From Rhodobacteraceae bacterium S2214 (GTDB lineage: Bacteria; Pseudomonadota; Alphaproteobacteria; Rhodobacterales; Rhodobacteraceae), in contig CP081161.1 of NCBI GenBank assembly GCA_025141675.1, positions 2,020,001 through 2,084,000 of the forward strand: a DNA stretch of 64,000 nucleotides, read 5' to 3'. The notes under the pieces are model-generated. The model made no database searches. It saw only the letters and a list, made by a program, of their open reading frames with translations, and was not told the DNA's origin. Below, one piece after another: positions 9,702-18,191 of the stretch; within the stretch, counting starts at the first letter, position 1; the number at the start of each line of letters is the position of its first letter. The translations under genes and the position numbers were made by a program.

Positions 9702-10948
9702 CCCAATTGGACCAATGCATGGCGTTTTTTGCCCGCGCTAAGCTTGATTGGGCTGGCAAGTGCTGCAGCGTCAATCATCAGACCGGCGTTGGTCAAAGGC
9801 TCATCGTTCAGTTTTGCGCCGTTTTCGCCGATCAGACGTTTAGCGGCTTTGCCGGAATCGGCCAGACCCGCTTTGACGATCACCTGCACGATGGACATGC
9901 CGTCGCCCAGATCATCCGCCGACAACGTCAGCGTTGGCAGATCATCCCCAACGCCGCCTTTTTCAAAGACCTCACGCGCCGTCGCTTCCGCCGCTTTCGC
10001 GGCATCCGCGCCGTGGAGCAAGGTCGTGACCTCATTGGCGAGGATGATCTTGGCCGCGTTGATGTCGGACCCTTCGAGCGCGCCCAGACGGTCGCATTCT
10101 TCAACTGGCAGTTCAGTGAAAATTTTCAGGAACTTGCCCGTGTCCGCATCCGTCGTGTTGCGCCAGAATTGCCAAAACTCGTAAGAGCTGAGCATTTCGT
10201 CGTTCAGCCAAATCGCGCCACCTTGGGATTTCCCCATTTTGCGCCCATCAGATGTGGTCAAAAGCGGCGTGGTCAGCCCGTAAATCTCGTGATCCAAGAC
10301 CCGACGGGTCAGATCGATCCCGTTGACGATGTTGCCCCACTGATCCGATCCGCCCATTTGTAGCAAGCAGCCATACCGGCGGTTCAGTTCAAGGAAATCA
10401 TACGCCTGCAAAATCATGTAGTTGAATTCGAGGAATGACAGGCTTTGTTCGCGGTCCAACCGAGATTTTACGCTTTCGAACGACAGCATCCGGTTCACGC
10501 TGAAATGACGGCCGATGTCGCGCAGGAACGACAGGTAGTTCAACCCGTCCAGCCATTCTGCGTTGTTCAGCATCATCGCGTCGGTGTCCGCGTCGCCGTA
10601 GTCGAGATATTTCGCAAATACCTGCTGCATACCGTCGATGTTTGACTGGATTGCGGCGTCATCCAGCAACGGCCGCTCATCAGACCGGAACGATGGATCG
10701 CCGACCTTTGTTGTGCCGCCACCCATCAATGTGATCGGCTTGTGACCGCATTTTTGCAGCCAACGCAGCACCATGATGTTCATCAAATGGCCAACATGCA
10801 GTGACTTTGCCGTCGCATCGTAGCCGATATAAGCAGGAACGACCCCCTTCGAGAACGCATCATCCAAACCTTGATAGTCGGTACAATCGGCCAAAAAGCC
10901 GCGTTCCATCATGATTGCGATAAATTCGGACTTGGGGTGGTAGGTCAT
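9698..10948 (-). CDS. tyrS: Tyrosyl-tRNA synthetase
   Basis: A 416-residue class I aminoacyl-tRNA synthetase that charges tRNA-Tyr. Visible features are [19 protein letters not shown] (HIGH box as HVGH, near residue 52), [16 protein letters not shown] near 200 for tyrosine binding, the KMSKS loop as [11 protein letters not shown] near 240, and a C-terminal S4-type RNA-binding domain ([20 protein letters not shown]). Length is standard. It is divergent from anmK across 62 bp. Confidence 0.98.
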   Translation of the reverse strand: MTYHPKSEFIAIMMERGFLADCTDYQGLDDAFSKGVVPAYIGYDATAKSLHVGHLMNIMVLRWLQKCGHKPITLMGGGTTKVGDPSFRSDERPLLDDAAIQSNIDGMQQVFAKYLDYGDADTDAMMLNNAEWLDGLNYLSFLRDIGRHFSVNRMLSFESVKSRLDREQSLSFLEFNYMILQAYDFLELNRRYGCLLQMGGSDQWGNIVNGIDLTRRVLDHEIYGLTTPLLTTSDGRKMGKSQGGAIWLNDEMLSSYEFWQFWRNTTDADTGKFLKIFTELPVEECDRLGALEGSDINAAKIILANEVTTLLHGADAAKAAEATAREVFEKGGVGDDLPTLTLSADDLGDGMSIVQVIVKAGLADSGKAAKRLIGENGAKLNDEPLTNAGLMIDAAALASPIKLSAGKKRHALVQLG

Positions 10949-11010
10949 ATCTTGTTCCCATCTCGTGTGCAGTGCAGTCTATAAGGCGCAAGTTCGGGTA
11001 GGGAAAGCAC

Positions 11011-12114
11011 ATGTTGAAGTCAGAGCCGATCAGGTCGGTTGGGGCGATGTCTGGGACATCACTTGATGGGGTGGATGCGGCGGAAATCGTCACCGACGGG
11101 GTAACGATTAGTGAATTCGGACCTGTTGCTTATCGGGCGTACACTGATGCCGAACGGTCCGTGCTCAAAGCAGCCTTAGGGAAATGGCAAGACGATGACG
11201 TGGACGCCGTGGCTGAACTGATTGAGACGACGCATGCGCAAGTGCTGCACGACTTTCAGGATGCAGAGCTGGTCGGATTTCATGGCCAGACACTGGCCCA
11301 TGATCCGCACGGGCGCGGCACGCATCAATGCGGCGATGGTGCGGTATTGGCTGAGGTCTTGGAAAAACCCGTCGTGTGGGATTTCCGTAGTGCGGATGTG
11401 CGGCTTGGCGGCGAAGGGGCACCGTTGGCCCCGTTCTTTCATTTCGCACTCGCCCAGTACATCAAAGCGACCGAACCGCTCGTGTTTCTGAACCTCGGCG
11501 GCGTGGGAAATTTGACGTGGATTGATCCTGCCGTGAGGGAACCACATGCTGATGGGGCATTATTGGCCTTCGATACCGGTCCGGCGAATGCCCCGTTGAA
11601 TGATTTGATGCAAAGCAGACGCGGTGAGGCTTGTGACGCAGACGGCAAATTGGCACAAAGTGGCGTTGTGGACGAAAGCATCATCGAACAGTTCCTGAAC
11701 AACCCGTATTTTTACAAAATACCGCCAAAATCACTCGATCGCGATGACTTTGCTGATTTGACAGCAAAGGTCGTGGATTTGTCTGACGCGGATGCCGCAG
11801 CGACTTTGACCGCTGCCGCAGCGATGAGTGTGGCGCATAGCATCAGCCATTGCCCAGCGCCGCCGAAGCGCGTTCTAGTGACGGGCGGCGGACGACGCAA
11901 TCCGACCTTGATGGCGATGCTCGCTGCCAGTTTGGATTGCGCGGTGATCCCAGTCGAAGACGTGGGGCTGGATGGCGATATGCTGGAAGCGCAGGCTTTT
12001 GCGTATTTGGCCGTGCGCGTGGCGCGCGGATTGCCAACGTCGTGCCAGAACACTACGGGCGTCAAAGCTGCGGTGTCCGGCGGCACTTTATCACGCCCGA
12101 ATTCAATAGGCTAG
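11011..12114 (+). CDS. anmK: Anhydro-N-acetylmuramic acid kinase
   Basis: A 367-residue ASKHA-fold kinase that phosphorylates and opens 1,6-anhydro-MurNAc during peptidoglycan recycling. [16 protein letters not shown] near residue 12 is the family phosphate loop; [49 protein letters not shown] and [15 protein letters not shown] follow in order. Length fits the family. The ATG at 11011 follows GGGAAAG. No other recycling gene is adjacent. Confidence 0.95.
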   Translation: MLKSEPIRSVGAMSGTSLDGVDAAEIVTDGVTISEFGPVAYRAYTDAERSVLKAALGKWQDDDVDAVAELIETTHAQVLHDFQDAELVGFHGQTLAHDPHGRGTHQCGDGAVLAEVLEKPVVWDFRSADVRLGGEGAPLAPFFHFALAQYIKATEPLVFLNLGGVGNLTWIDPAVREPHADGALLAFDTGPANAPLNDLMQSRRGEACDADGKLAQSGVVDESIIEQFLNNPYFYKIPPKSLDRDDFADLTAKVVDLSDADAAATLTAAAAMSVAHSISHCPAPPKRVLVTGGGRRNPTLMAMLAASLDCAVIPVEDVGLDGDMLEAQAFAYLAVRVARGLPTSCQNTTGVKAAVSGGTLSRPNSIG

Positions 12115-12137
12115 CAAGATTATCGCGACTACGACGC

Positions 12138-12154
12138 GGGGGGCACCGCCCCCC
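12138..12154. terminator. GC-rich stem-loop between convergent anmK and mttB-like genes
   Basis: GGGGGGC-ACC-GCCCCCC forms a perfect 7-bp stem with a three-base loop, 23 bases past the anmK stop and nine bases past the stop of the opposing gene. There is no T tract, so it is either a Rho-assisted or a mechanical barrier to convergent transcription. Confidence 0.5.
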
Positions 12155-12162
12155 AACATCAT

Positions 12163-13728
12163 TTAGCCGACTGGCGACAGATGGATGTTAAACCTCGCCC
12201 GAATTGCCGCATCAACATCCGCAGGGAACGCAACTGCTGACGGTTTGCTCAGGATGCTTTCTTTGCGGGCGATGGCCTGTGCGATCAAATCAGGTTTATC
12301 TTTTTCAGCCCATTCTTTGGGTGATGTGCGGTCAGCGACAACGGGATAGACATATTCGGTCTCCATCAAACCGAGCGTTTGATCAGAGCCAAGGTAATGA
12401 CCCGGCCCGTTCAGGCAAACATCGCTCATCGTCGCGAAGCCAAGCGTTTCGTCGGTGACTTCGATCCCACGGACACAGCGCATTGCTTGACCCAGTAGAT
12501 CGTCACCAAGGATCAATGACTCAAAGCAAAATCCGAGCAAAGACGCGTGCATCCCTGCGGCCTCATAAACCATATTTAGACCTGACAAACCCGCCATGAC
12601 GTTGGAACACATCTGTTCCCAACCCGCTTGCATATCTGGCAGCTTCGCGTCTGCGATCCCTGCGGCAGCGCCACCCGGCACACCCAGAAAACGGTGCATT
12701 TGGGCACAGCCCGCAGTCAGTAAAGCCTGTTCGCCCGACCCGCCAGACATCGCACCCGTTCGCAGATCAGACACAAACGGCCATGTGCCGAAGACCGCCG
12801 GATGGCCCGGTTTGATTGCATTGACATAGACCACTCCAGCAAGACATTCGGCGACTGCTTGGACAATAGCCCCCGCAATCGGGGCAGGGGCCGTGGCACC
12901 AGCTTGGCCTGCCGAAAGCAACAACACAGGCATCCCGCCCGCGATGCAATGTTCCATCACTTGGCAGGATTCTGTGGCGAATTTCATAGGTGGGACAACG
13001 AAGCAGTTGGAATTCAGGACAAAGGGTCTTTCCCGCCATTTGTCCTCACCGCCAGCCATCATCGCGAGCATTTCCAGTGCATCCGCGACGAAATCCGGTT
13101 CCGTAAATGACGTTCCGACGTGTTTTGATGTGCCACTGCAACAGGCATAGATCGTGTTTAGGTCCATTTCGCGATTGTCTGGAACATCGCGGGCGACCAT
13201 CGGCCGTTGCAGAAAGTGGATATTGTCCAATTCCTGAACGATACGGCCTGCGTCGTGCAGGTCTTGCAGGGTGCTTTCCCGATAATTCCGGCCAAGAACA
13301 TCGACCATGTGTACGGCGGCCCCAGCTGTTCCGTAATGGACCTTTGTACCGCTGAGGTGCAGATCATACTGCGGATCGCGGGCGTGTAGCGTGATATCCT
13401 TTTGTGCCAGCCCAAGCATCTTCTTTACTAAGGCCCGAGGGAAGCGCAGTCGCCCGTCTTTGCCTAGGGTCGCACCTGCGGCAGTCATGACAGCAACGCC
13501 GCTTTCAGGGGCATCGCACAACCCGATCTGTTCCAAGGCGACCAATGCCGCCTCGTAAATGCGTTCCATGTCTTGTTGTGACAATGGATTGTAGGTTCCA
13601 CCGGACATGCCCGCTTTGATGGGCTGCTTGTCGCGTGTGAGCGGGGCCGCCCGCATAGCGTGACGTGCTGCACGACCACCGCTTCGGGCAGGGCGACTGC
13701 GGCGTGGTGCTGTTGATTCATCGTTCAT
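12163..13728 (-). CDS. Trimethylamine methyltransferase (MttB) superfamily protein, non-pyrrolysine
   Basis: A 521-residue member of the MttB/MtgB superfamily, which transfers methyl groups from quaternary or tertiary amines to a cognate corrinoid protein. I recognise VMTAAGATLGKDGRLRFP, VKKMLGLAQKDITLHARDP, YGTAGAAVHMVDVLGRNYR, ISKVGTSFTEPD-like CSGTSKHVGTSFTEPDFVAD, and PGGAAAGIADAKLPDMQAGW. The frame has no in-frame TAG, so no pyrrolysine is used; such members include glycine betaine and other substrates, and the substrate here is unknown. I start at the ATG at 13728; an upstream in-frame extension of 34 codons is not typical. No corrinoid-protein gene is adjacent, but a reductive activator lies at 38104-40170. 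Confidence 0.85.
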   Translation of the reverse strand: MNDESTAPRRSRPARSGGRAARHAMRAAPLTRDKQPIKAGMSGGTYNPLSQQDMERIYEAALVALEQIGLCDAPESGVAVMTAAGATLGKDGRLRFPRALVKKMLGLAQKDITLHARDPQYDLHLSGTKVHYGTAGAAVHMVDVLGRNYRESTLQDLHDAGRIVQELDNIHFLQRPMVARDVPDNREMDLNTIYACCSGTSKHVGTSFTEPDFVADALEMLAMMAGGEDKWRERPFVLNSNCFVVPPMKFATESCQVMEHCIAGGMPVLLLSAGQAGATAPAPIAGAIVQAVAECLAGVVYVNAIKPGHPAVFGTWPFVSDLRTGAMSGGSGEQALLTAGCAQMHRFLGVPGGAAAGIADAKLPDMQAGWEQMCSNVMAGLSGLNMVYEAAGMHASLLGFCFESLILGDDLLGQAMRCVRGIEVTDETLGFATMSDVCLNGPGHYLGSDQTLGLMETEYVYPVVADRTSPKEWAEKDKPDLIAQAIARKESILSKPSAVAFPADVDAAIRARFNIHLSPVG

Positions 13729-13935
13729 GGGTTTGATCTTTCGCAGTTTGGAAATTGAATTTGGATGATCAGTCCAATTTCGGACGCCCTCGCGCTGCGC
13801 GACCGCGGCGTGCCCCGATTGTACGGGCAACCCTCACGTATTTTGGCCGATGCTGCGTCATTGCGCCTCCCTATGCGTTAGTTTTGCGCAAAAAACGTTA
13901 GGGTCTATTCCAAATGCGACGACATGTCGTGTTTG

Positions 13936-13957
13936 GCGCATGGTGCGCGGCTTTTTG
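13936..13957 (+). terminator. Terminator-like hairpin 1 upstream of barrel gene
   Basis: GCGCA-TGG-TGCGC (stem 13936-13940 with 13944-13948) is followed by GGCTTTTTG. The short stem and T run resemble a weak intrinsic terminator on the plus strand. Confidence 0.4.
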
Positions 13958-13974
13958 TAAGATCAGCGATTTTC

Positions 13975-13997
13975 AGCGCGTTTTGATCGCGCTTTTT
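13975..13997 (+). terminator. Intrinsic terminator hairpin 2 upstream of barrel gene
   Basis: AGCGCG-TTTTGAT-CGCGCT is a perfect 6-bp stem followed directly by a T run (13993-13997). It lies 97 bases before the barrel-gene ATG and has no plus-strand gene to end, which points to a small RNA end or leader attenuation. Confidence 0.55.
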
Positions 13998-14093
13998 CAC
14001 ACAGTTGTGAGACCCCTTAAAAAAATCTGAACCAATACCGAAGTGACCAGTTGTCAGACCACAACGACACACACTCACGAACGGAGAATGATT

Positions 14094-14693
14094 ATGAAAC
14101 GTACACTTACAACTGCTTTGATCGCTGCCCCATTGGCTGTTGCGGGTTCATTTGCGACGGCCGGTGGCCTTGCTGAGCCAGTAGCTGCTGCAGCCCCAGC
14201 ACCAGTCGCCGTTGCGGCACCTGTATCTTACGGTAGCGACTGGTCCGGCGCTTACGGCGGTCTGTCTTTGGGTTACGGTGACGTCGATGCAGACGGCGTG
14301 ACTGGCGATTTCGAAGGCACGACCTTTGGTGGCCACATCGGTTATAACTACGACATGGGCAACGTTGTCCTTGGTGCCGAATTGGAAGCCGTCGGCACAG
14401 ATGATTTCGTGAACGACGCGACAGGTCTTGAACTTGAACAGGTTCTGCGTGCCAAAGTTCGCGCGGGTTACGATGCGGGCGCATATTTGCCGTATGTAAC
14501 AGCAGGTGTAGCGCAAGCCACAGTGAACGGTGACGACGACAACGGCTATTTCTACGGTCTGGGTGTCGACTACGCTGTATCAGACAGCTTTACAGTCGGT
14601 GGTGAAGTGCTGCGTCACGAGTTCGAAGACTTTAACGGCGGTGCGGACATCACAGCCGACACAGTTGGTCTGCGTGTGTCTTATAACTTCTAA
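14094..14693 (+). CDS. Outer-membrane beta-barrel protein (Omp25/OmpA-barrel-like)
   Basis: A 199-residue exported protein. The ATG at 14094 has GGAG at 14083-14086 with seven-base spacing, better than the ATG two codons upstream. A signal peptide (MKRTLTTALIAAPLAVAGSF) is followed by an Ala/Pro linker, then DWSGAYGGLSLGYGDVDADG, the usual start of small eight-stranded barrels, and ends with an aromatic strand, VGLRVSYNF, as required by the outer-membrane insertion machinery. Alternating hydrophobic strands and acidic loops fill the rest. It resembles Omp25/porin-like barrels of alphaproteobacteria. It is monocistronic and flanked by terminators, which suggests high expression. Confidence 0.88.
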   Translation: MKRTLTTALIAAPLAVAGSFATAGGLAEPVAAAAPAPVAVAAPVSYGSDWSGAYGGLSLGYGDVDADGVTGDFEGTTFGGHIGYNYDMGNVVLGAELEAVGTDDFVNDATGLELEQVLRAKVRAGYDAGAYLPYVTAGVAQATVNGDDDNGYFYGLGVDYAVSDSFTVGGEVLRHEFEDFNGGADITADTVGLRVSYNF

Positions 14694-14707
14694 GACTATC
14701 AAAAATT

Positions 14708-14740
14708 CGGCGGCGTCGCCATTTTTCGGTGGCGCCGTCG
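14708..14740 (+). terminator. Strong hairpin after the barrel gene
   Basis: A 13-bp stem (14708-14720 with 14728-14740, three G-U pairs) with loop ATTTTTC lies 14 bases past the stop. It is followed by pyrimidine-rich sequence (CTATTCTATCTTCTTGC) rather than a clean T run. Confidence 0.7.
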
Positions 14741-14835
14741 CTATTCTATCTTCTTGCTTTAGGTTTGTTTTCTTCGGAGCGTTTCTTTGAAATGGATCGC
14801 TGCCGTATCTGTACCGTCCCGATCAGGAGCGGTGT

Positions 14836-15651
14836 TTATTCCTTTGATAGTAACGCATCCACCTTATCGCTGCTGATACCCTTGCCAAGCAAGGTAAACC
14901 CGCCATCTTCGAACATTTCTTTGGCGGCATCATAGATCGCGCGATGCGTGATCCGCGCGAGTGATGAGCCAAGAGAAAGTCGTGCCACGTTCAGCTTCGC
15001 GAAACTCGCGACGTCAGATTGGGTGTATGGTCCCGCGATCAATGCATTGACTGGTGTCGACACGGATTGGGTCAGTTTCGCGAGATCGTCCATTGTTTTG
15101 GGCATCGGCGCGTAGAGGCAATCTGCACCGGCAGCCTCGTAGGCCTGTAGCCTGCGGATTGCTTCGTCGGTGTCGTATACACCGCGCAAGATTCCGTCGG
15201 CACGCGCGGTCAGAACAAAATCGTTAGGCAATGCCCGTGCAGCTGCAGTTGCCGCTTTGATCCGTTCGACCGATAGCTCAAAATCGTAGGCGTTATCCGA
15301 TGGAAGCGCGATGTCTTCGATACAGATGCCCGCCAGACCGGTTTCGGCAGCAAGTCTAACTGTTTCGGCACATGTCTCTGGATCGTCGCCAAAGCCATTT
15401 TCAAAATCGCCTTGCACCGGCAATGATGTCGCCGCCACAATGTCTTGCGCGTGGGCCAACGCAACATCCCTTGTCAGCGTACCGCCATCCGGTTTGCCCA
15501 GCGTGAACGCATGCGCGGCAGATGACGTCGCCAAGGCCTGCGCGCCGAGCGCGGCAAGCATTCTGGCCGATCCGATGTCCCATGCATTTGCGAGGATGAA
15601 GGGTCTGCCGGGAACGTGGAGGGCGCGGAACTGGGCTCCGATATCGGTCAT
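14836..15651 (-). CDS. PEP mutase / isocitrate lyase superfamily protein
   Basis: A 271-residue alpha/beta-barrel enzyme. GRPFILANAWDIGSARMLAA (substrate loop), LPVQGDFENGFGDDPETCAE and LAGICIEDIALPSD are diagnostic of the phosphoenolpyruvate mutase/2-methylisocitrate lyase branch, and VLTARADGIL provides an active-site Arg. It lacks the KKCGH catalytic motif of isocitrate lyase, so it is more likely a carboxy-lyase or phosphonate-type enzyme of unassigned substrate. The ATG has AAAGGA upstream. It is 57 bp from the aminotransferase gene on the same strand. Confidence 0.85.
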   Translation of the reverse strand: MTDIGAQFRALHVPGRPFILANAWDIGSARMLAALGAQALATSSAAHAFTLGKPDGGTLTRDVALAHAQDIVAATSLPVQGDFENGFGDDPETCAETVRLAAETGLAGICIEDIALPSDNAYDFELSVERIKAATAAARALPNDFVLTARADGILRGVYDTDEAIRRLQAYEAAGADCLYAPMPKTMDDLAKLTQSVSTPVNALIAGPYTQSDVASFAKLNVARLSLGSSLARITHRAIYDAAKEMFEDGGFTLLGKGISSDKVDALLSKE

Positions 15652-15708
15652 GGTCTGTCCTTTCGGTGAGAGACAGCGCCACGCGACATGTTTAAAGCCC
15701 AGCGCCGT

Positions 15709-16887
15709 TTAAGTTATGCATGCCTTCGCAAATGCAACAAGCCGATTGATCGCATCCACATACGCGTCGTCATCTATCGTCATCGCGACACGGATATGGC
15801 CTGCGGCGGCTGATCCAAAACTCTCCCCCGGCATTACAGCGATATGTTCTTCGTCCAGCAATGCGTTGGCGAAATCCCAGCTGCTTTTTCCGGTGGCCCG
15901 AATATCCAGCATCACGTACATCGCACCTTGGGCGGGAACAGCCCGCACGACATTCTGGCCTTCAAGCGCCTGCAACGTCAAAGCGCGGCGGCGCTCAAAG
16001 GGGGCTGCCACCTGTGCTTCCAACGCGTCACCTGCATTCAGCGCAAACAGGGCAGCATCTTGGATGAATCCGGGGACACCATAGTTGGTGTTGGTCGCCA
16101 GATTGATTAGGTGAGTGATCATATACGCAGGTGCGCAGACCCAGCCAACACGGCTGCCTGTCATCGCATGGCTTTTGGACATCGACCCCACAACCATCGT
16201 CCTTTCGACCATATCAGGCAGGGTCCGTGGTGAGGTATGTTCGCCATCCCAGACTTGGGTGTCGTATACTTCATCGGAAATCAGCCAAAGATCGTGATCT
16301 TTGCACACCTGCGCGATCCCGTTGAGCGTTTCTTGGCTATAGACGACGCCCGTTGGATTGTTTGGGGTATTGATCAACAACGACTTGGCACGTGGATCAG
16401 CTGCGGCAGCGGCCAGTTCATCTATTTGCGGCTGAAAATCGTTGTCAGGCGATGCCTTGAGGGCGACAGGTACACCGCCAACACCGCGTACCGTGCCGGG
16501 ATAAGTGGCGTAATGTGGATCGATGAAAAGGGCCGTGTCGCCCGCATCGAGAGCGGCCAGATGTGTCGCATAAAGCGCCGATTGACCACCCGGTGTGATC
16601 ATGACGTTATCACGCGTTGTTGGAACACCTGTCCGCGTCTGGATGCGATCGGCAACGGCATCGCGTAACGCATCCGTGCCGGGGATCATCGCATAGCCTG
16701 TGTGTCCTCCAACCGCAGAGGCATGCATCGCATCAAGGATGCTTTTGTCGGTGCGAACGTCGTGTTCGCCGATGGTCAATTCCGTGACTTTGACGCCATC
16801 CGTAATCATTTTGCGCGACCGGTAGAAGAGCCCCCAACCGTCGTCGCCATCACCGTTAATGGTGTTTAATCTGTTTGATACTTTCAT
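15709..16887 (-). CDS. Class I/II pyridoxal-phosphate aminotransferase
   Basis: A 392-residue fold-type I aminotransferase. I start at the ATG at 16887 (MKVSNRLNTINGDGDDGW); a longer frame reaches 16923 without a better ribosome site. Key elements are TPGGQSALYATHLAALDAGD (cofactor phosphate region), LINTPNNPTGVVYSQETL, WLISDEVYDTQVW and the Lys loop VVGSMSKSHAMTGSRVGWV. It resembles aspartate or other broad-range transaminases; the substrate is not clear. It lies 32 bp downstream of soxR on the same strand, so soxR readthrough may reach it. Confidence 0.9.
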   Translation of the reverse strand: MKVSNRLNTINGDGDDGWGLFYRSRKMITDGVKVTELTIGEHDVRTDKSILDAMHASAVGGHTGYAMIPGTDALRDAVADRIQTRTGVPTTRDNVMITPGGQSALYATHLAALDAGDTALFIDPHYATYPGTVRGVGGVPVALKASPDNDFQPQIDELAAAAADPRAKSLLINTPNNPTGVVYSQETLNGIAQVCKDHDLWLISDEVYDTQVWDGEHTSPRTLPDMVERTMVVGSMSKSHAMTGSRVGWVCAPAYMITHLINLATNTNYGVPGFIQDAALFALNAGDALEAQVAAPFERRRALTLQALEGQNVVRAVPAQGAMYVMLDIRATGKSSWDFANALLDEEHIAVMPGESFGSAAAGHIRVAMTIDDDAYVDAINRLVAFAKACIT

Positions 16888-16919
16888 GTCCGCACAGGGC
16901 CATAAGCAACAGTCCAAAG

Positions 16920-17375
16920 TCAATCCGTTGTAATCACCAAATTCCGCGGTCCGGGCCCTTCTTCACCTTTGACATCGGCGGGGTTGTAAAGCTGGCAGGA
17001 CTTGAGGCTTAAACAGCCGCAACCGATACACCCATCCAACTTGTCGCGCATGTCTTCGAGGGCAGCGATCCGCGCTTCGATATCCGCGCGAAATCCGTTA
17101 GAAATGCGGGTCCAATCGCGCTTTGTCGGTGCTTTGTGATCGGGGAGGTCGGCCAGTAGCTCCGCAATCTTGCCCAGCGCGAACCCAAGCCTTTGGGCCG
17201 CCATGGCGAATGACAGTCGGCGCAGATCGTGTCGTCCGTATCGTCTGTGTCCACCTGTGTTGCGCACCGGATGGACGATGCCGTGGGTTTCGTAAAACCG
17301 GATCGCTGACACGGCAAGGCCCGTACGATCAGCAAGATCGCCTATCGTTAGCCCTTGGGAGAAGTTGGTAGCCAT
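16920..17375 (-). CDS. soxR: Redox-sensitive transcriptional activator SoxR
   Basis: A 151-residue MerR-family regulator. The N-terminal helix-turn-helix is LTIGDLADRTGLAVSAIRFY; the dimer helix follows; the C-terminal CIGCGCLSLKSC provides the four Cys ligands (C-X2-C-X-C-X5-C) of the [2Fe-2S] switch. I start at the ATG at 17375 (MATNFSQGLTIGDL), with AAGGA eight bases upstream; the longer frame crosses the operator. It senses redox-cycling compounds by cluster oxidation. The operator lies just 16 bases before the start and faces a divergent small ORF and VOC gene, the likely targets. Confidence 0.95.
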   Translation of the reverse strand: MATNFSQGLTIGDLADRTGLAVSAIRFYETHGIVHPVRNTGGHRRYGRHDLRRLSFAMAAQRLGFALGKIAELLADLPDHKAPTKRDWTRISNGFRADIEARIAALEDMRDKLDGCIGCGCLSLKSCQLYNPADVKGEEGPGPRNLVITTD

Positions 17376-17391
17376 GAAAATAATCCTTGAA

Positions 17392-17407
17392 CTCAAGTTA
17401 ACTTGAG
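17392..17407. promoter_or_regulatory. SoxR operator (sox box)
   Basis: CTCAAGTTAACTTGAG is a perfect 16-bp palindrome in the soxR intergenic region. Its core matches the classical SoxR site known from the enterobacterial soxS promoter. It is 16 bp from the soxR ATG and 42 bp from the ATG of the divergent 51-codon ORF. A TTGAAC hexamer overlaps its left edge, but the -10 element is unclear in both directions. Confidence 0.9.
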
Positions 17408-17449
17408 AAATGAAAAAGGATTTATCAAACGAATCCAAGAGGAATATTC

Positions 17450-17605
17450 ATGAGAAACCCATTTGCACGTAGGCATGTCGTTTTAGGCGCAGGCGTATCG
17501 GCACTGTCGCGCGATCAATTCGGCTGGGATCACGATGCCCAATCAGGAACTGTCATGATCACGATGCCAACCCCAAACACATCCAAAAAATCCGGAGAAA
17601 AATGA
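17450..17605 (+). CDS. 51-residue ORF under SoxR operator, coupled to VOC gene
   Basis: Starts at an ATG with AAGAGG seven bases upstream and ends in an ATGA overlap with the next gene. The product begins MRNPFARRHVVLGAGVSALS, which resembles a twin-arginine (Tat) leader with RR and a short hydrophobic stretch, then becomes polar and ends in KKSGEK. A further ribosome site (CCGGAG) for the VOC gene lies inside it. It may be a genuine small protein, a translation-coupling leader, or a decayed remnant of a longer Tat-exported protein. Not seen in any family I know. Confidence 0.6.
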   Translation: MRNPFARRHVVLGAGVSALSRDQFGWDHDAQSGTVMITMPTPNTSKKSGEK

Positions 17606-17991
17606 TGGCTGAACTTGAACATATCAACGTGACTGTGGCGGACCCTACGAAGATGGCCGGAGTTCTGAATACACTTTTCGGATGGGAAATCCGTTGGGAA
17701 GGTGAAGCAATGGCGGGCGAAGGTTACACGGTGCATGTCGGGACGGAACGCACATATCTGGCGCTGTATACGGGCAGTACGAACAGCCCTACGCCCTTGG
17801 AAGGGCGCAGCTATAACCGGCTATCGGGTTTGAACCACATTGGTGTGGTCGTGGATGATCTGGATGCGGTCGAGACGCGTGTCAAAGACCTTGGTTATAC
17901 CCCAACAAGCCACGCCGATTATGAACCGGGACGCAGGTTCTATTTCACGGATGAAAACGACATTGAAATCGAAGTGATCTGCTACGCTTAA
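17602..17991 (+). CDS. VOC (glyoxalase/dioxygenase-fold) family protein
   Basis: A 129-residue VOC-fold protein with two beta-alpha-beta-beta-beta modules. HINVTVADPTKMAGVLNTLF opens the first and LNHIGVVVDDLDAVETRVKD the second; the closing metal-type residues are RRFYFTDENDIEIEVICYA. The two His and a C-terminal Glu are consistent with metal binding, as in glyoxalase I or dioxygenases. It overlaps the 51-codon ORF by four bases and sits downstream of the sox box, so it is probably induced by redox-cycling agents. A role in detoxifying an electrophile or antibiotic is inference. Confidence 0.88.
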   Translation: MMAELEHINVTVADPTKMAGVLNTLFGWEIRWEGEAMAGEGYTVHVGTERTYLALYTGSTNSPTPLEGRSYNRLSGLNHIGVVVDDLDAVETRVKDLGYTPTSHADYEPGRRFYFTDENDIEIEVICYA

Positions 17992-18007
17992 TCTACGTCT
18001 AACACTA

Positions 18008-18039
18008 GACGGGCAGGGGCGCTATAGTCCCCTCCCGTC
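18008..18039 (+). terminator. Long hairpin between VOC gene and polyamine operon
   Basis: GACGGG (18008-18013) pairs with CCCGTC (18034-18039) and AGGGG (18015-18019) with CCCCT (18029-18033), leaving one bulged C and a nine-base loop. It lies 17 bases after the VOC stop and about 150 bases before the decarboxylase start. No T run follows; it may end the SoxR transcript or fold in the polyamine leader. Confidence 0.5.
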
Positions 18040-18191
18040 AATCGTGATGTTTTGGATTGCATCGCCGCACCAAATTTGCGACGGAGCCAAAAGACTTGAA
18101 ACGCTGAATTGTGCACCACTTTTGCGCGGATCAACGGCTTCATATGTTCATGGCCCAAGCCGCATGTGCGGCGCATCTGAGAGATCACGCT

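Larger units (their letters stand above)
13731..14093. other. Intergenic region between mttB-like and barrel gene
   Basis: A 363-bp divergent gap with no convincing protein gene. It holds promoters for both neighbours and two successive plus-strand terminator-like hairpins (annotated separately). Their position ahead of the barrel gene, with no plus-strand gene between them and anmK, suggests a short RNA from this gap or a 5' attenuator. A short inverted repeat, TCACA-CAGT-TGTGA, lies at 13997-14010. Confidence 0.5.

Noticed and set aside
12596..13355. Several plus-strand frames over the MttB-type gene
   Set aside because: Antisense shadows of an intact gene with clear family motifs.
12163..13728. 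Possible pyrrolysine-dependent methyltransferase
   Set aside because: The frame has no internal TAG, so it belongs to the non-pyrrolysine branch.
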